Source of the DNA: Larsenimonas rhizosphaerae
GTDB taxonomy: Bacteria > Pseudomonadota > Gammaproteobacteria > Pseudomonadales > Halomonadaceae
Reading direction: 5' to 3'
Assembly: GCF_023700005.1 (NCBI RefSeq)
Contig: NZ_JAMLJK010000001.1
Location: 372,001-436,000 of the forward strand
Length of the DNA stretch: 64,000 bases
Shown here: positions 9,330-17,821 of the stretch, piece by piece
Numbering within the stretch: the first letter of the stretch is position 1
How the letters are laid out: each line of letters starts with the position of its first letter
Notes under the pieces: model-generated
Seen by the model: only the letters and a program-made list of their open reading frames with translations
What the model was told of the DNA's origin: nothing
The model's database searches: none
Position numbers and translations under genes: made by a program

Positions 9330-11381
9330 ATGAATAACAGTGACGACGGTATCTACAAGCAGTTGGTCAACAACATTGTTGACTACGCCATTTACCTTCT
9401 CGACCCGGAAGGGCATGTGATGAACTGGAATACCGGCGCCTGTCGCATCAAGGGGTATACGCCGGAAGACATCATTGGCCGCCATTTCAGTATCTTCTAT
9501 TCCGAGCAGGATCGTAAAAGAAACCAGCCCCATGAAAATCTGGTGCATGCACGGCGTCATGGCCGTTTCGAGGAAGAAGGATGGCGGCTGCGCCACGATG
9601 GAGAGCCGTTCTGTGCCAGCGTCGTCATTGATGCGGTGTATGACGATAACGGCCTTCTGATCGGATTTGCCAAGATAACCCGTGATATCACCGAGCGTCG
9701 ACATCGTGAAAGGGCGCTGGCCTTGGCACATGAAGATACCGCACGCCGCAACCTTGAGCTTGCCGAACTATCGACCTTTCTTCAGGCCGTGATTACCAAT
9801 ATTCCGATGCATGTGCTGGTGCAGAGCCTGGCCACCGGCGATATCGTACTCGACAGTATGCAAGGGCACCGGGTTGAAGATGACACCCTTCCTTCCGTGG
9901 GCGAGCTGATCATGCGGCTTGCTCCGCAGGCCAGACGTGTCGCAGACATCGGTGCCTCCGAGGAAACCCTGCTTTTACATCACGGAGCCCACGGGGTACA
10001 GCACCTCAAGTGCAAGGTGCTGTCGATCCATCAGGAGACCGATGACAGCGACTATCTGTTGTACCTGATCGAGAACGTCACCGAAATTCACGAGCACCAG
10101 GCCAATATCAATTTCATGGCACACCATGATGTGCTGACCGGCCTGCCCAACCGGGCCCGATTTCTTCACTACCTTGATGAGGCACTGAAACCCGGAAGCC
10201 TGCGACAGATGCCGACGGGCGTGTTGATGGTGGATCTGGATAACTTCAAGGACATCAATGATGTACTGGGGCATCACATCGGCGATGCCGTGCTGGCCGA
10301 GCTGGCCTCAAGTCTGAGTAGTGCCCTGACGCCTCATGAAATACTGGCGCGGCTTGGTGGTGATGAATTTGCCCTGATCGTGCCGAACTGTCGGTGCATG
10401 GGTGATCTGGTAAAGCGGGCCGAAACCCTGTTGGCCGAGTGCCAGCGAGGCATTGAAATCGATCATCATTCCCTTCAGATCGGCCTGAGTATCGGCGTGG
10501 CCATTACCTCCGAGCTGATCGATACGTCAGAAGAACTGATGAAGGCAGCCGACATGGCCATGTACGAGGCCAAGCGCGGTGGCCGTGGGCGCTGGGCCTG
10601 CTTTACGCCGGAGCTTCACGACGCTGCCTGCGAGCGACTGGGCATGGAAACCGAGCTTCGCCAGGCATTGATGCGAGAGGAACTGGTGCTGTACTACCAG
10701 CCGGTGATGCAGGCCGGCAACCATGCGGCATCGGGTCAGGAAGCCCTGCTTCGCTGGCGGCATCCAGAGCGTGGCATGGTCTCACCGATGGAATTCATTC
10801 CTGTGGCCGAGCGTATCGGGGCGATTCATGACATCGGGGAGTGGGTTCTGCAGGAGGCCTGTCGGGAAGCGGCCACATGGCCTGATCATCTAACGGTGGC
10901 CGTCAACCTGTCCCCGGTGCAGTTCGAGCGCTCTACTCTCGTGGAGCAGGTGCGCAAGGCACTTGCCCTGTCCGGACTTGAGCCTTCACGACTTGAGCTT
11001 GAAATTACCGAGTCCATTTTGCTGGATACCAGTCAGCGCAATATTCATACATTGAGAGCCCTGAAGGATCTCGGCGTCAGTATTGCGCTGGATGATTTCG
11101 GTACCGGTTACTCATCGCTTCATTACCTGCGTTCCTTTGCCTTCGATCGGATCAAGATTGATCGTAGCTTCGTCAACGAAATATGCAGCAGCCAGCAGGC
11201 CCGGGCCATCATCAAGGCCATTGCCAGTCTGGGGGCCAGCCTGGGCATCAAGATCACTGCTGAAGGTGTCGAGGACCTTGAACAGGCCGGCGTACTGGAG
11301 CGTGAAGGATGCTCCCATCTACAGGGATTCTACTTTGGCCGTCCGGTCGATCCCATGTCGATGCAGCCGTCCTGTCGATGA
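9330..11381 (+). CDS. PAS-GGDEF-EAL cyclic-di-GMP enzyme
   Basis: A 683-residue cytoplasmic protein. It has an N-terminal PAS domain (about residues 10-125, IYLLDPEGHVMNWN), a second PAS-like stretch, a GGDEF domain with an intact GGDEF motif near residue 343, and an EAL domain with intact EALLRW near residue 471 and DDFGTGYSSL near 588. Both catalytic signatures look functional, so it may make and/or degrade cyclic-di-GMP. There is no RxxD inhibitory site before GGDEF. The start used gives MNNSDDGIYKQL, immediately before the PAS fold; a GTG at 9261 would add 23 non-conserved residues. The tiny frame just upstream is discussed in the findings. Confidence 0.92.
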   Translation: MNNSDDGIYKQLVNNIVDYAIYLLDPEGHVMNWNTGACRIKGYTPEDIIGRHFSIFYSEQDRKRNQPHENLVHARRHGRFEEEGWRLRHDGEPFCASVVIDAVYDDNGLLIGFAKITRDITERRHRERALALAHEDTARRNLELAELSTFLQAVITNIPMHVLVQSLATGDIVLDSMQGHRVEDDTLPSVGELIMRLAPQARRVADIGASEETLLLHHGAHGVQHLKCKVLSIHQETDDSDYLLYLIENVTEIHEHQANINFMAHHDVLTGLPNRARFLHYLDEALKPGSLRQMPTGVLMVDLDNFKDINDVLGHHIGDAVLAELASSLSSALTPHEILARLGGDEFALIVPNCRCMGDLVKRAETLLAECQRGIEIDHHSLQIGLSIGVAITSELIDTSEELMKAADMAMYEAKRGGRGRWACFTPELHDAACERLGMETELRQALMREELVLYYQPVMQAGNHAASGQEALLRWRHPERGMVSPMEFIPVAERIGAIHDIGEWVLQEACREAATWPDHLTVAVNLSPVQFERSTLVEQVRKALALSGLEPSRLELEITESILLDTSQRNIHTLRALKDLGVSIALDDFGTGYSSLHYLRSFAFDRIKIDRSFVNEICSSQQARAIIKAIASLGASLGIKITAEGVEDLEQAGVLEREGCSHLQGFYFGRPVDPMSMQPSCR

Positions 11382-11421
11382 ACGCGGCGTCATTCACGCC
11401 AGCAGCCGTGCCGGGCCTTCG

Positions 11422-12726
11422 TCAATGATGAAGCAGCCATACCCAGCCCAGCAGCGCCAGAAGGGAAGACAACAGCACCAGCGGTGTCAGAATCAGCCCT
11501 GTCTTCATGTACTGTCCCCAGCCGATGTGGTGCCCCTTGCCGCTGAGCACATGCAGCCACAGCAGAGTGGCCAGACTGCCGATCGGTGTCAGTTTGGGCC
11601 CCAGGTCGTTGCCGATCACATTGGCATAGACCATCAGTTCACGCGTCAGTGACGATACCTGGGCCTGATCTATGGCCAGCGCCCCGATCAGGGTCGATGG
11701 CATGTTATTGACAATCGACGCCTGAAGCGCCGCGGCGATACCGGTACCCAGAGTGGCGACTGCCGGACCATGGCTGCCAAGCCAGGTCAGGGCCATGGCG
11801 GCATATTCCGTCAGCCATGCCTGCCCCAGGCCATATACCACGAGATACATTCCCATCGAAAAAAGCACGATCTGCCAGGGAGCCGAAATCAGCACCTGGC
11901 GAACCGAAATGACCGGTGCTGCGCGAACCCCCACCCGGCCGGCGATGGCCAGCAGTATCAGAGCCGCCGGCACCATCAGGACACTGACCGGCCACTGCTG
12001 GTGTGCTGTCAGAAACAGGGCCGCGATCAGCAGTCCCAGAAGTGGAAACGCGGCGAAGAATACCGCCCGGTCCCGCAGGGCAGAGGCCGGACGCTCAAGG
12101 GTTTCCAGCGAGTAGCGGCCTGGCAGGGCACGCCTGAAAAAGCACCAGAGCACCAGCAGGGTAGCGGCAAGCGAGACCAGATTGACCGGTACCATCACCA
12201 GAGCGTATCGGGTGAAGGACACGTCAAAGAAGTTGGCGCTGACAATATTGACCAGGTTGGAGATGACCAGCGGCAGGCTGGTGGTGTCGGCCACGAACCC
12301 GGTGGCAATGATGAACGCGAACGAGGCGGCCGGTGATACGTTCAACCGGGTCAGGATGGCCAGCACAATCGGTGTCAGCAGCAGCGCCGCGCCATCATTG
12401 GCAAAAAACGCTGCAATGACCGCTCCCAGTACAATGATCAGGAGAAACAGGGCGTGGCCGTTACCGCGGCCCCAGCGCGTGACATGCAGGGCCGCCCAGG
12501 CGAAGAATCCTGCTTCATCCAGAATCAGTGACAGGATGATCAGCGCCACAAACGTGAAGGTGGCGTCCCACACGATATGCCAGACCGTTTCAACATCTCC
12601 GGGGGTCACCACGCCCATGGCCAGTGCTGCCAGCGCGCCTCCAGCGGCGCTCCAGCCAATACCCAGCCCCCTGGGCTGCCAGATCACCAGCGTCAATGTG
12701 ATGATGAAAATAATGAAAGCTGTCAT
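11422..12726 (-). CDS. arsB: Arsenite efflux permease ArsB
   Basis: A 434-residue polytopic membrane protein of the ArsB family. It begins MTAFIIFIITLTLVIWQPRG and contains the conserved LSLILDEAGFFAWAALHV, FANDGAALLLTPIVLAI and IVNNMPSTLI segments. It extrudes arsenite or antimonite using the proton gradient, alone or with ArsA, which is not present here. It is the last gene of an arsR-arsC-arsB operon. The start is the ATG before MTAFIIF, with GGAAG upstream; a longer frame runs into arsC and is not a credible N-terminus. Confidence 0.95.
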   Translation of the reverse strand: MTAFIIFIITLTLVIWQPRGLGIGWSAAGGALAALAMGVVTPGDVETVWHIVWDATFTFVALIILSLILDEAGFFAWAALHVTRWGRGNGHALFLLIIVLGAVIAAFFANDGAALLLTPIVLAILTRLNVSPAASFAFIIATGFVADTTSLPLVISNLVNIVSANFFDVSFTRYALVMVPVNLVSLAATLLVLWCFFRRALPGRYSLETLERPASALRDRAVFFAAFPLLGLLIAALFLTAHQQWPVSVLMVPAALILLAIAGRVGVRAAPVISVRQVLISAPWQIVLFSMGMYLVVYGLGQAWLTEYAAMALTWLGSHGPAVATLGTGIAAALQASIVNNMPSTLIGALAIDQAQVSSLTRELMVYANVIGNDLGPKLTPIGSLATLLWLHVLSGKGHHIGWGQYMKTGLILTPLVLLSSLLALLGWVWLLHH

Positions 12727-12764
12727 GCCGCATTCTTCCCGATGTGGTGCGTGATCAATGCTTG

Positions 12765-13175
12765 TCAGGGCGCTGAAGGAAAGACAATCGTGTCGCCATC
12801 TTCCTTGGTAAAGGAGGTCACCGGGGTATCCAGCAGGGGCATGACGGCCTCGGAGGGGCGACACAGTCGGGTGCCGCGGGGGGTCACCACGATGGGGCGG
12901 TTGATCAGCACGGGATTCGCCAGCATGGCATCAATCAGATGTTCATCGGAAAGCATCGGATCATCCAGCCCCAGAGTGGTATAAACCGATTCCTTTTGGC
13001 GCAACAGCTCGCGAGGCGCCATGTTCATGTCGGCCAGTAACCGAACCAGCGTGGGGCGATCGGGCGGGGTCGTCATGTATTCTATGACCTGCGGTGCCTG
13101 CTGCGAGGCGTGCATGATGGCCAGTGTATTGCGGGACGTCCCGCAGTCAGGGTTGTGATAGATCCGGCTGGTCAT
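12765..13175 (-). CDS. arsC: Arsenate reductase ArsC, glutaredoxin-dependent type
   Basis: A 136-residue ArsC. The catalytic Cys lies in YHNPDCGTSRNT near residue 11, followed by ArsC-family EYMTTPPDR, an ADMNMAPRELLR segment and NRPIVVTPRGTRLCRPSE. The arginines expected to bind oxyanion are present. It reduces arsenate to arsenite with glutaredoxin/glutathione, feeding ArsB. Its start overlaps the 3' end of arsR by 29 bp, so translation is probably coupled. The start was chosen from the conserved MTSRIYHNPDC. Confidence 0.95.
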   Translation of the reverse strand: MTSRIYHNPDCGTSRNTLAIMHASQQAPQVIEYMTTPPDRPTLVRLLADMNMAPRELLRQKESVYTTLGLDDPMLSDEHLIDAMLANPVLINRPIVVTPRGTRLCRPSEAVMPLLDTPVTSFTKEDGDTIVFPSAP

Positions 13176-13515
13176 GGGGGTCTCCCGTGTGGGTAGAAGA
13201 TAGGCTGCCTGCGGGCTGGCACAGGTCCGGATGGCCGCCACAGCAGTCGCGGGCCAGAAAGTCGATCATGTCATTCACGCGCTCCAGCCGGGCCTGATAG
13301 ATCATCAGGCGGCTCTGGCGCTGGCTGGAGACCAGTCCTGCCCGCTCAAGCACCGCCAGGTGAGAGGACATGGTGTTATGTGGAACATCCAGTCGGCGGG
13401 CGATATCCCCTGCGGGCAAGCCTGCCGGCAGGTGAGTGACCAGCAATCGAAACGCAGCCAGTCGTGTGGGCTGGGCCAGCGCGGCAAACAGAGGTACGGC
13501 ATCATTTGAGTCCAT
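13147..13515 (-). CDS. arsR: ArsR-family arsenic-responsive repressor
   Basis: A 122-residue winged-helix repressor, first gene of the arsRCB operon. Family features are FAALAQPTRLAAFRLLV, a recognition helix in LDVPHNTMSSHLAVLERAGLV, and a C-terminal pair of cysteines (ARDCCGGHPDLC) plus another Cys, likely the arsenite-sensing thiols. This is the type with C-terminal rather than alpha-3 thiols. Start at MDSNDAVPLFA follows homologues. No ribosome-binding site is visible upstream; a palindromic operator overlaps the start codon, suggesting a leaderless or nearly leaderless transcript. Confidence 0.93.
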   Translation of the reverse strand: MDSNDAVPLFAALAQPTRLAAFRLLVTHLPAGLPAGDIARRLDVPHNTMSSHLAVLERAGLVSSQRQSRLMIYQARLERVNDMIDFLARDCCGGHPDLCQPAGSLSSTHTGDPHDQPDLSQP

Positions 13516-13538
13516 GTGTCCAAGTTTATGGACATATG
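13513..13538 (-). promoter_or_regulatory. ArsR operator and promoter overlapping the arsR start
   Basis: A palindrome CATnTGTCCA-N6-TGGACAnATG spans the arsR ATG. On the minus strand TTGCGC and TAAACT lie 17 bp apart, with TAAACT inside the palindrome, which would place the transcription start within a few nucleotides of the ATG. The location fits autorepression of arsRCB. Sequence match only; not proven. Confidence 0.65.
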
Positions 13539-13770
13539 GCGCGCAGCGCAATCCACTGTTTGAAGGTACCGCACGGTAGTGTGATGCGGGCGGGGGAAGC
13601 AGGAAGTGGTGCCGAAATAAAGCAATATCCGGTTGCTCTCCCGGCACCGCGCATCCATGCGAAATGACACCATACCCGTCGCCATGGACTGACCCCCTTA
13701 ACCTGCAGCAAGGGGTTACATAACGACAAGAATTCGCATGATATGTCCAGGGAGTTCCTTTCACCGACAT

Positions 13771-13823
13771 AAAAACGGCCCGGTTGGCAGGTGCACTGAG
13801 AGCGAACCTGCCAACCGGGCCGT
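13771..13823 (-). terminator. Strong Rho-independent terminator of the CsrB-like RNA
   Basis: A perfect 18-bp stem (arms 13775-13792 and 13806-13823, 13-nt loop) runs into five U residues on the minus strand. No protein gene on that strand precedes it for over 400 bp, so it must end a non-coding transcript. Confidence 0.9.
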
Positions 13824-14075
13824 AAGATAAGACACACGTCCTGTGTAAAACATCCATGTCACCCGACATCCTGTCAGGTTTCTTTTCAGGCAATCCCATC
13901 GATGCGCTGAAGTATGTGCCTGAACTCCGTTGGCAGCGAGATAATCCTTGCTATCACCGAGGGCATTTTTCACTTGAATACGCTATCGACAACAGTCATG
14001 AGCCGCTTGCCACGGGGGCTCCGGGCCATGACGACAGGCACTGGCAGATGGGCACTGACATCCTGACAGGTTCTT
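13771..14075 (-). ncRNA. Candidate CsrB/Rsm-type CsrA-sequestering small RNA
   Basis: Read on the minus strand this gene-free region has repeated GGA motifs presented in small hairpins. Three match the CsrB repeat CAGGA(U/A/C)G exactly (14059-14065, 13867-13873, 13837-13843). Examples are GACA-GGA-UGUC at 13865-13875, ACAU-GG-AUGU at 13850-13859, ACAC-AGGAC-GUGU at 13834-13846 and GAUA-GCAAGGAU-UAUC at 13940-13955. It ends in a strong terminator. RNAs of this family bind CsrA/RsmA and titrate it. The 3' end is well defined; the 5' end is not. A TAATTG near 14079-14084 could be a -10 box. No clear GacA/UvrY upstream site was found. The core could be as short as about 110 nt. Confidence 0.65.
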
Positions 14076-14230
14076 TAGCAATTACTGCTCCAGTTTTTGC
14101 GCGCTGAGCCGTAACTCCCAGAGAGTAAGCCAGGCACTGGATCGTGCGGTGGCTACATCACCCATTATCACTGCAGCGTGCCCGAGCGCTTGAAAATCCC
14201 TCGAGTGCCTGAATTCGGAGAGACCGTCTC

Positions 14231-15991
14231 ATGTTTCTGAATCGAAGCGTCAAGTTACGCCTGGCTGCCAGTCTGGGCTTGTGTGTCGCCCTGCTGGTGG
14301 GGGTGGGAGCCCTGGGTATCTACTCTTCCCGGCAGGGGCAGGAAGATCTGCGCGACACCTATACCAATAACCTTATCCCCATTCAGATGCTTGGCGTGGT
14401 AAACAACGGCATCCTGATGAACCGTATTCAGCTTAATGCAGCCCTGATCAACGAAGACCCCGCCCTGATCCCGGCTATAAGGGCCAAGGTGGATGCCCAG
14501 GTTCAGAAAGTGGATGGCGACTGGGCCAAATACAAGAAGGCGAGTGTGCCTGATGCTCGTGAGCAGGGCGCACGAAACAGCTATGAACAGCATGTTGCCA
14601 CCCTGCGTAACAACTTTAACCACGCCCTGGACCTCGCCGCTGCCGGTCAGTTTGCAGAGGCCGAGCGCGTACTCAGTGATGAAGTACGTGCCGACTACGG
14701 TCTGGTGCTTGCCGATCTGGAGCAGGTCATCGACTCCAACGTGGACGCGGCAGCAGAAAATTTCGAAACCGGTCAGTCCGACTATGCCTTCATGAGCACC
14801 CTGCTGATGGGCACCATGGCGCTGGCCATTGGTCTTGCGATCGCTCTGGCGTTCTGGCTGATCCGCGGCATCATGATGCCGCTGAGCAAGGCGCGTGAAT
14901 TTGCCGAATCCCTCGCTGAAGGGCGGCTGGATGCGGATATCGATGTGACCTGCAAGGATGAATTCGGCGATATGCTGGGCGCCCTGCAGGGCATGAAGCT
15001 CAAGCTGGCCGAGGTGGTCAACGCGGTACGGCTCAATGCTGATTCCGTCAGCATGTCGTCGGCGGAAATCAGTCAGGGCAACAATGACCTGAACCGTCGT
15101 ACCCAGGAGCAGGCAGCAAGCCTTGAAGAAACGGCGGCCTCGATGGAGGAGATCACCACCACGGTACGCCAGAATGCCGATAATGCCACGCGGGCTGATG
15201 AACTGGTCAACGGAGTGAGTCAGAAGGCAGAGAACGGCGGTCGCGTTGCGCAGGAAGCTGTCGGTGCGATGTCCGAGATCAGTGCCTCCAGCCAGCAGAT
15301 CGCCGGTATCGTGGGCATGATCGATACCATTGCCTTCCAAACCAACCTGCTGGCACTGAATGCTGCCGTTGAAGCCGCGCGTGCCGGTGAACAGGGGCGT
15401 GGGTTTGCCGTTGTGGCCTCTGAAGTACGAACACTGGCCAGCCGCAGTGCCGATGCCGCGCGTGAAATCAAGCAGTTGGTCGAGCAGAGTGTGGTGCGGG
15501 TAGAAGCCGGTTCGGCGCTGGTGGTGACGGCTGGACAAAGCCTGGATGAAATCTCCAGTGGCGTCAGTCAGGTACGTACCCTGGTCAGTGAAATCGCGAC
15601 TGCCAGCAAGGAGCAGGCGCAGGGGATCGACCAGATCAATACGGCCATCTCCCAGATGGATGGCGTGACACAGCAAAATGCCAGCCTGGTCGAGCAGTCT
15701 ACTGCTGCCAGCCAGTCACTGGAAGATCAGGCCCGCGAACTGCTTCAGCAGATGGCTTTCTTCAAGGTGGACAATACCCGCCCCATGACTCCGAAGCGCC
15801 CGGCGGTCAAGGCCGATTCCCCCTCCAGGTCGCATCAGCCGGCAGCACCGTCCAGGCCTGTTGCCAAAAAGCCGACCGCAACGCGCGCACTGGCTCCGGC
15901 GAGCAGCGCCCCGGTAGCCAAAACGCCCGCCCAGCCCGCCAAACGATCAGTGGCAACGGTCGACAACGACGACGACTGGACCGAGTTCTAA
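14231..15991 (+). CDS. Methyl-accepting chemotaxis protein
   Basis: A 586-residue receptor with TM1 at about residues 10-32, a four-helix-bundle type periplasmic ligand domain, TM2 at about 190-212, HAMP at about 213-266 and a signalling domain to about residue 505. The hairpin tip is conserved ([20 protein letters not shown]). The C-terminus is a proline/alanine/lysine-rich tether ending DDDWTEF, resembling the CheR/CheB-binding pentapeptide of Tar/Tsr (NWETF type). It senses a periplasmic ligand and signals to CheA/CheW; no che genes are in the window. The ligand is unknown. It diverges from the CsrB-like RNA. Confidence 0.94.
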   Translation: MFLNRSVKLRLAASLGLCVALLVGVGALGIYSSRQGQEDLRDTYTNNLIPIQMLGVVNNGILMNRIQLNAALINEDPALIPAIRAKVDAQVQKVDGDWAKYKKASVPDAREQGARNSYEQHVATLRNNFNHALDLAAAGQFAEAERVLSDEVRADYGLVLADLEQVIDSNVDAAAENFETGQSDYAFMSTLLMGTMALAIGLAIALAFWLIRGIMMPLSKAREFAESLAEGRLDADIDVTCKDEFGDMLGALQGMKLKLAEVVNAVRLNADSVSMSSAEISQGNNDLNRRTQEQAASLEETAASMEEITTTVRQNADNATRADELVNGVSQKAENGGRVAQEAVGAMSEISASSQQIAGIVGMIDTIAFQTNLLALNAAVEAARAGEQGRGFAVVASEVRTLASRSADAAREIKQLVEQSVVRVEAGSALVVTAGQSLDEISSGVSQVRTLVSEIATASKEQAQGIDQINTAISQMDGVTQQNASLVEQSTAASQSLEDQARELLQQMAFFKVDNTRPMTPKRPAVKADSPSRSHQPAAPSRPVAKKPTATRALAPASSAPVAKTPAQPAKRSVATVDNDDDWTEF

Positions 15992-16010
15992 CCCCGTTTT
16001 ATTGTACTCA

Positions 16011-16035
16011 GGGCTGCCTTCGGGCAGCCCTTTTT
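16011..16035 (+). terminator. Rho-independent terminator of the chemotaxis gene
   Basis: An 8-bp stem GGGCTGCC/GGCAGCCC with a TTCG tetraloop is followed by five T residues, 19 nt after the stop codon. Confidence 0.9.
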
Positions 16036-16154
16036 CGTGGTCGCGCAACAATTACTCACAGCGTTGTGCGCCTTGCTGACAGGACACCCCTATTCGGGTG
16101 GACACGGCGATGGTATTTTCTGCTCCCTTTGTTGCTCAACAAGATTATTTCGGT

Positions 16155-17534
16155 ATGTCATTGCTTTGTCGTGGTTTAACTGTGTGTCTGGGGCTGATGG
16201 TGCTGGTCTGTGGGCCTGCTCTGGCAGGCGAGGTGTCGTCGATTCAGGTCCGTCACGGTGACGGCACCACGGTAGTGGATCTTCAGGTTTCGTCATCCAC
16301 TGACCCCTCCCTGTTTACGCTTGAGAATCCCCAGCGTCTGGTACTGGACCTGCCAGGAACGACACTGGGCACGGCCGAGCCATCCAGCAGTGCCTTCGAT
16401 GGGACGGTGATAGACGGTGTGCGTTCCGGTACGCGCCACGGACGTGACCTTCGCATGGTCTTTGATCTGAACGCCGCCCCCGGCCGGCCGGAAATTGATA
16501 CGGAATCCACCGGGCGTGGCGAGCATATCCGGGTCAGCCTGACCTCCAGTGACCCGATCAGGACCCTGGCCGATCAGCAGTCGGCGAGCACGCCAGCCCA
16601 TCCGGCCACACCCGCTGCGGGGGGAGTGCGCGATATCGTGGTGGCCATCGACCCCGGTCACGGCGGTCATGATCCGGGAGCCCATGGCGACAATGGTGTG
16701 CAGGAAAAGACGGTAGTGCTCGGAATTGCTCGCCAGGTGGTGGCGACGCTGAACCGCACACCGGGATTTGATGCCTTTCTGACCCGTACCGGGGATTACT
16801 TCATCCCGCTTGAAAAGCGTGTTGATATCGCCCGGCGTCACAAGGCCGACTTTTTTGTATCAATACATGCCAACACGGTCAGCTCTTCCAGGCCGCGGGG
16901 TACGATGGTCTTTGCCCTGTCGCCGCACGGCGCATCGTCTACCATGGCCAGCTGGATGGCCGCACGGGAAAACCATTCGAGCATGGTCGGAGGCAACGGC
17001 ACGCCGTTGTCATTGAAGGGGCGCAGCAAGGAGATTCGTCAGACGCTGGTGGATCTGAGTCTTGAAAGCAAGATCAGTGATTCGCTGTCAGCCGGTCGGG
17101 ATCTGCTCAAACAGATCGGCAAGGTCAACCGCATCTTCAAGTCCAGTGTGGAGCAGGCCAACTTCGCCGTACTGCGCTCACCGGATATTCCGTCCCTGCT
17201 GGTGGAAACCGATTTTCTGTCGAATGCGGCGGGGGAGCGCCTGCTGGCTTCGAGCAGTTTTCAGCACAATATGGGGCGTGCAATTGCCGATGGCATCGAG
17301 GATCACTTCACGCACCTGCCACCTATGGGCTCCCTGCTGGCCTGGCAGAAGGAGCATCCTGGCGAACCGGTGCCTGGCGGAGGAAGGAATCGCTATACCG
17401 TGCGCCCGGGGGATTCCCTGTCAGTGATTGCCGCACGCCATGACGTCAGCACTCGCACGCTGAAGCAGGCCAACCACCTTGCCGGTGGCCGGGCCATTCA
17501 GCCAGGCGATACGCTGATCATTCCCAGTGCCTGA
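16155..17534 (+). CDS. amiC: N-acetylmuramoyl-L-alanine amidase with AMIN and LysM domains
   Basis: A 459-residue exported cell-wall hydrolase. A signal peptide (MSLLCRGLTVCLGLMVLVCG, cleavage near ALA-GE) is followed by an AMIN septal-targeting domain (about 25-125) and an Amidase_3 zinc catalytic domain (about 170-385). The latter shows AIDPGHGGHDPGA, EKTVVLGIAR, FFVSIHANT and LLVETDFLSN. A C-terminal LysM peptidoglycan-binding repeat follows (YTVRPGDSLSVIAARH). It cleaves the amide bond between MurNAc and the stem peptide at division. The ATG at 16155 was preferred because it gives a compact signal peptide; GTG 16098 and ATG 16110 are alternatives. Symbol is by architecture; AmiB-like naming is equally possible. 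Confidence 0.9.
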   Translation: MSLLCRGLTVCLGLMVLVCGPALAGEVSSIQVRHGDGTTVVDLQVSSSTDPSLFTLENPQRLVLDLPGTTLGTAEPSSSAFDGTVIDGVRSGTRHGRDLRMVFDLNAAPGRPEIDTESTGRGEHIRVSLTSSDPIRTLADQQSASTPAHPATPAAGGVRDIVVAIDPGHGGHDPGAHGDNGVQEKTVVLGIARQVVATLNRTPGFDAFLTRTGDYFIPLEKRVDIARRHKADFFVSIHANTVSSSRPRGTMVFALSPHGASSTMASWMAARENHSSMVGGNGTPLSLKGRSKEIRQTLVDLSLESKISDSLSAGRDLLKQIGKVNRIFKSSVEQANFAVLRSPDIPSLLVETDFLSNAAGERLLASSSFQHNMGRAIADGIEDHFTHLPPMGSLLAWQKEHPGEPVPGGGRNRYTVRPGDSLSVIAARHDVSTRTLKQANHLAGGRAIQPGDTLIIPSA

Positions 17535-17537
17535 ATC

Positions 17538-17753
17538 TCAGTGACGCTGGCCTGATCTGCTGCGGCGAAGCGCGGTGATGCCCAGTACGGCAGTGGTACT
17601 GAACCAGGCACACAGACCCAGGCCGGCAACCTGCCATCGCAGGGCCAGAGGCCAGTCATAAAAGAAGAAATTATCGAGGATGACGCTGCTGGTCAGGTAT
17701 CCCATCAGCAGCACCATCGCGCCGGTGAAGGCGGCATGAGTGATAGTGTTCAT
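17538..17753 (-). CDS. Small two-helix membrane protein, unknown
   Basis: A 71-residue hypothetical protein with two predicted membrane helices (AAFTGAMVLLMGYLTSSVIL and GLGLCAWFSTTAVLGITAL) joined by an aromatic loop, ending in basic RRSRSGQRH. A GGGAG lies 9 nt before the ATG, which supports translation. It is convergent with the amidase gene (3-bp gap) and downstream of a CynX-like transporter on the same strand, so it may be co-transcribed with it. I do not recognise a family. Confidence 0.6.
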   Translation of the reverse strand: MNTITHAAFTGAMVLLMGYLTSSVILDNFFFYDWPLALRWQVAGLGLCAWFSTTAVLGITALRRSRSGQRH

Positions 17754-17821
17754 GGTGGTGTCTCCCGGGTGAACGCGGGCCGGGGCAACAGGGAGCGTCC
17801 GCTGTCGGTCAGGCCACGAGG

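Noticed and set aside
13856-14107. 83-codon plus-strand frame in the arsR-chemotaxis gap
   Set aside because: No ribosome site or family resemblance; the region is better explained by a structured minus-strand RNA.
14107-14130. Possible GacA/UvrY upstream site for the CsrB-like RNA
   Set aside because: CTTAC and GTTAC elements are present but not in the TGTAAG-N6-CTTACA arrangement.
14255-15676. 473-codon open frame on the minus strand opposite the chemotaxis receptor
   Set aside because: Antisense to a gene with full MCP domains; the translation has no recognisable domain and reflects GC-rich codon bias.
16098-16154. Extended N-terminus of the amidase from GTG 16098 or ATG 16110
   Set aside because: Would place 15-19 unconserved residues before a complete signal peptide.
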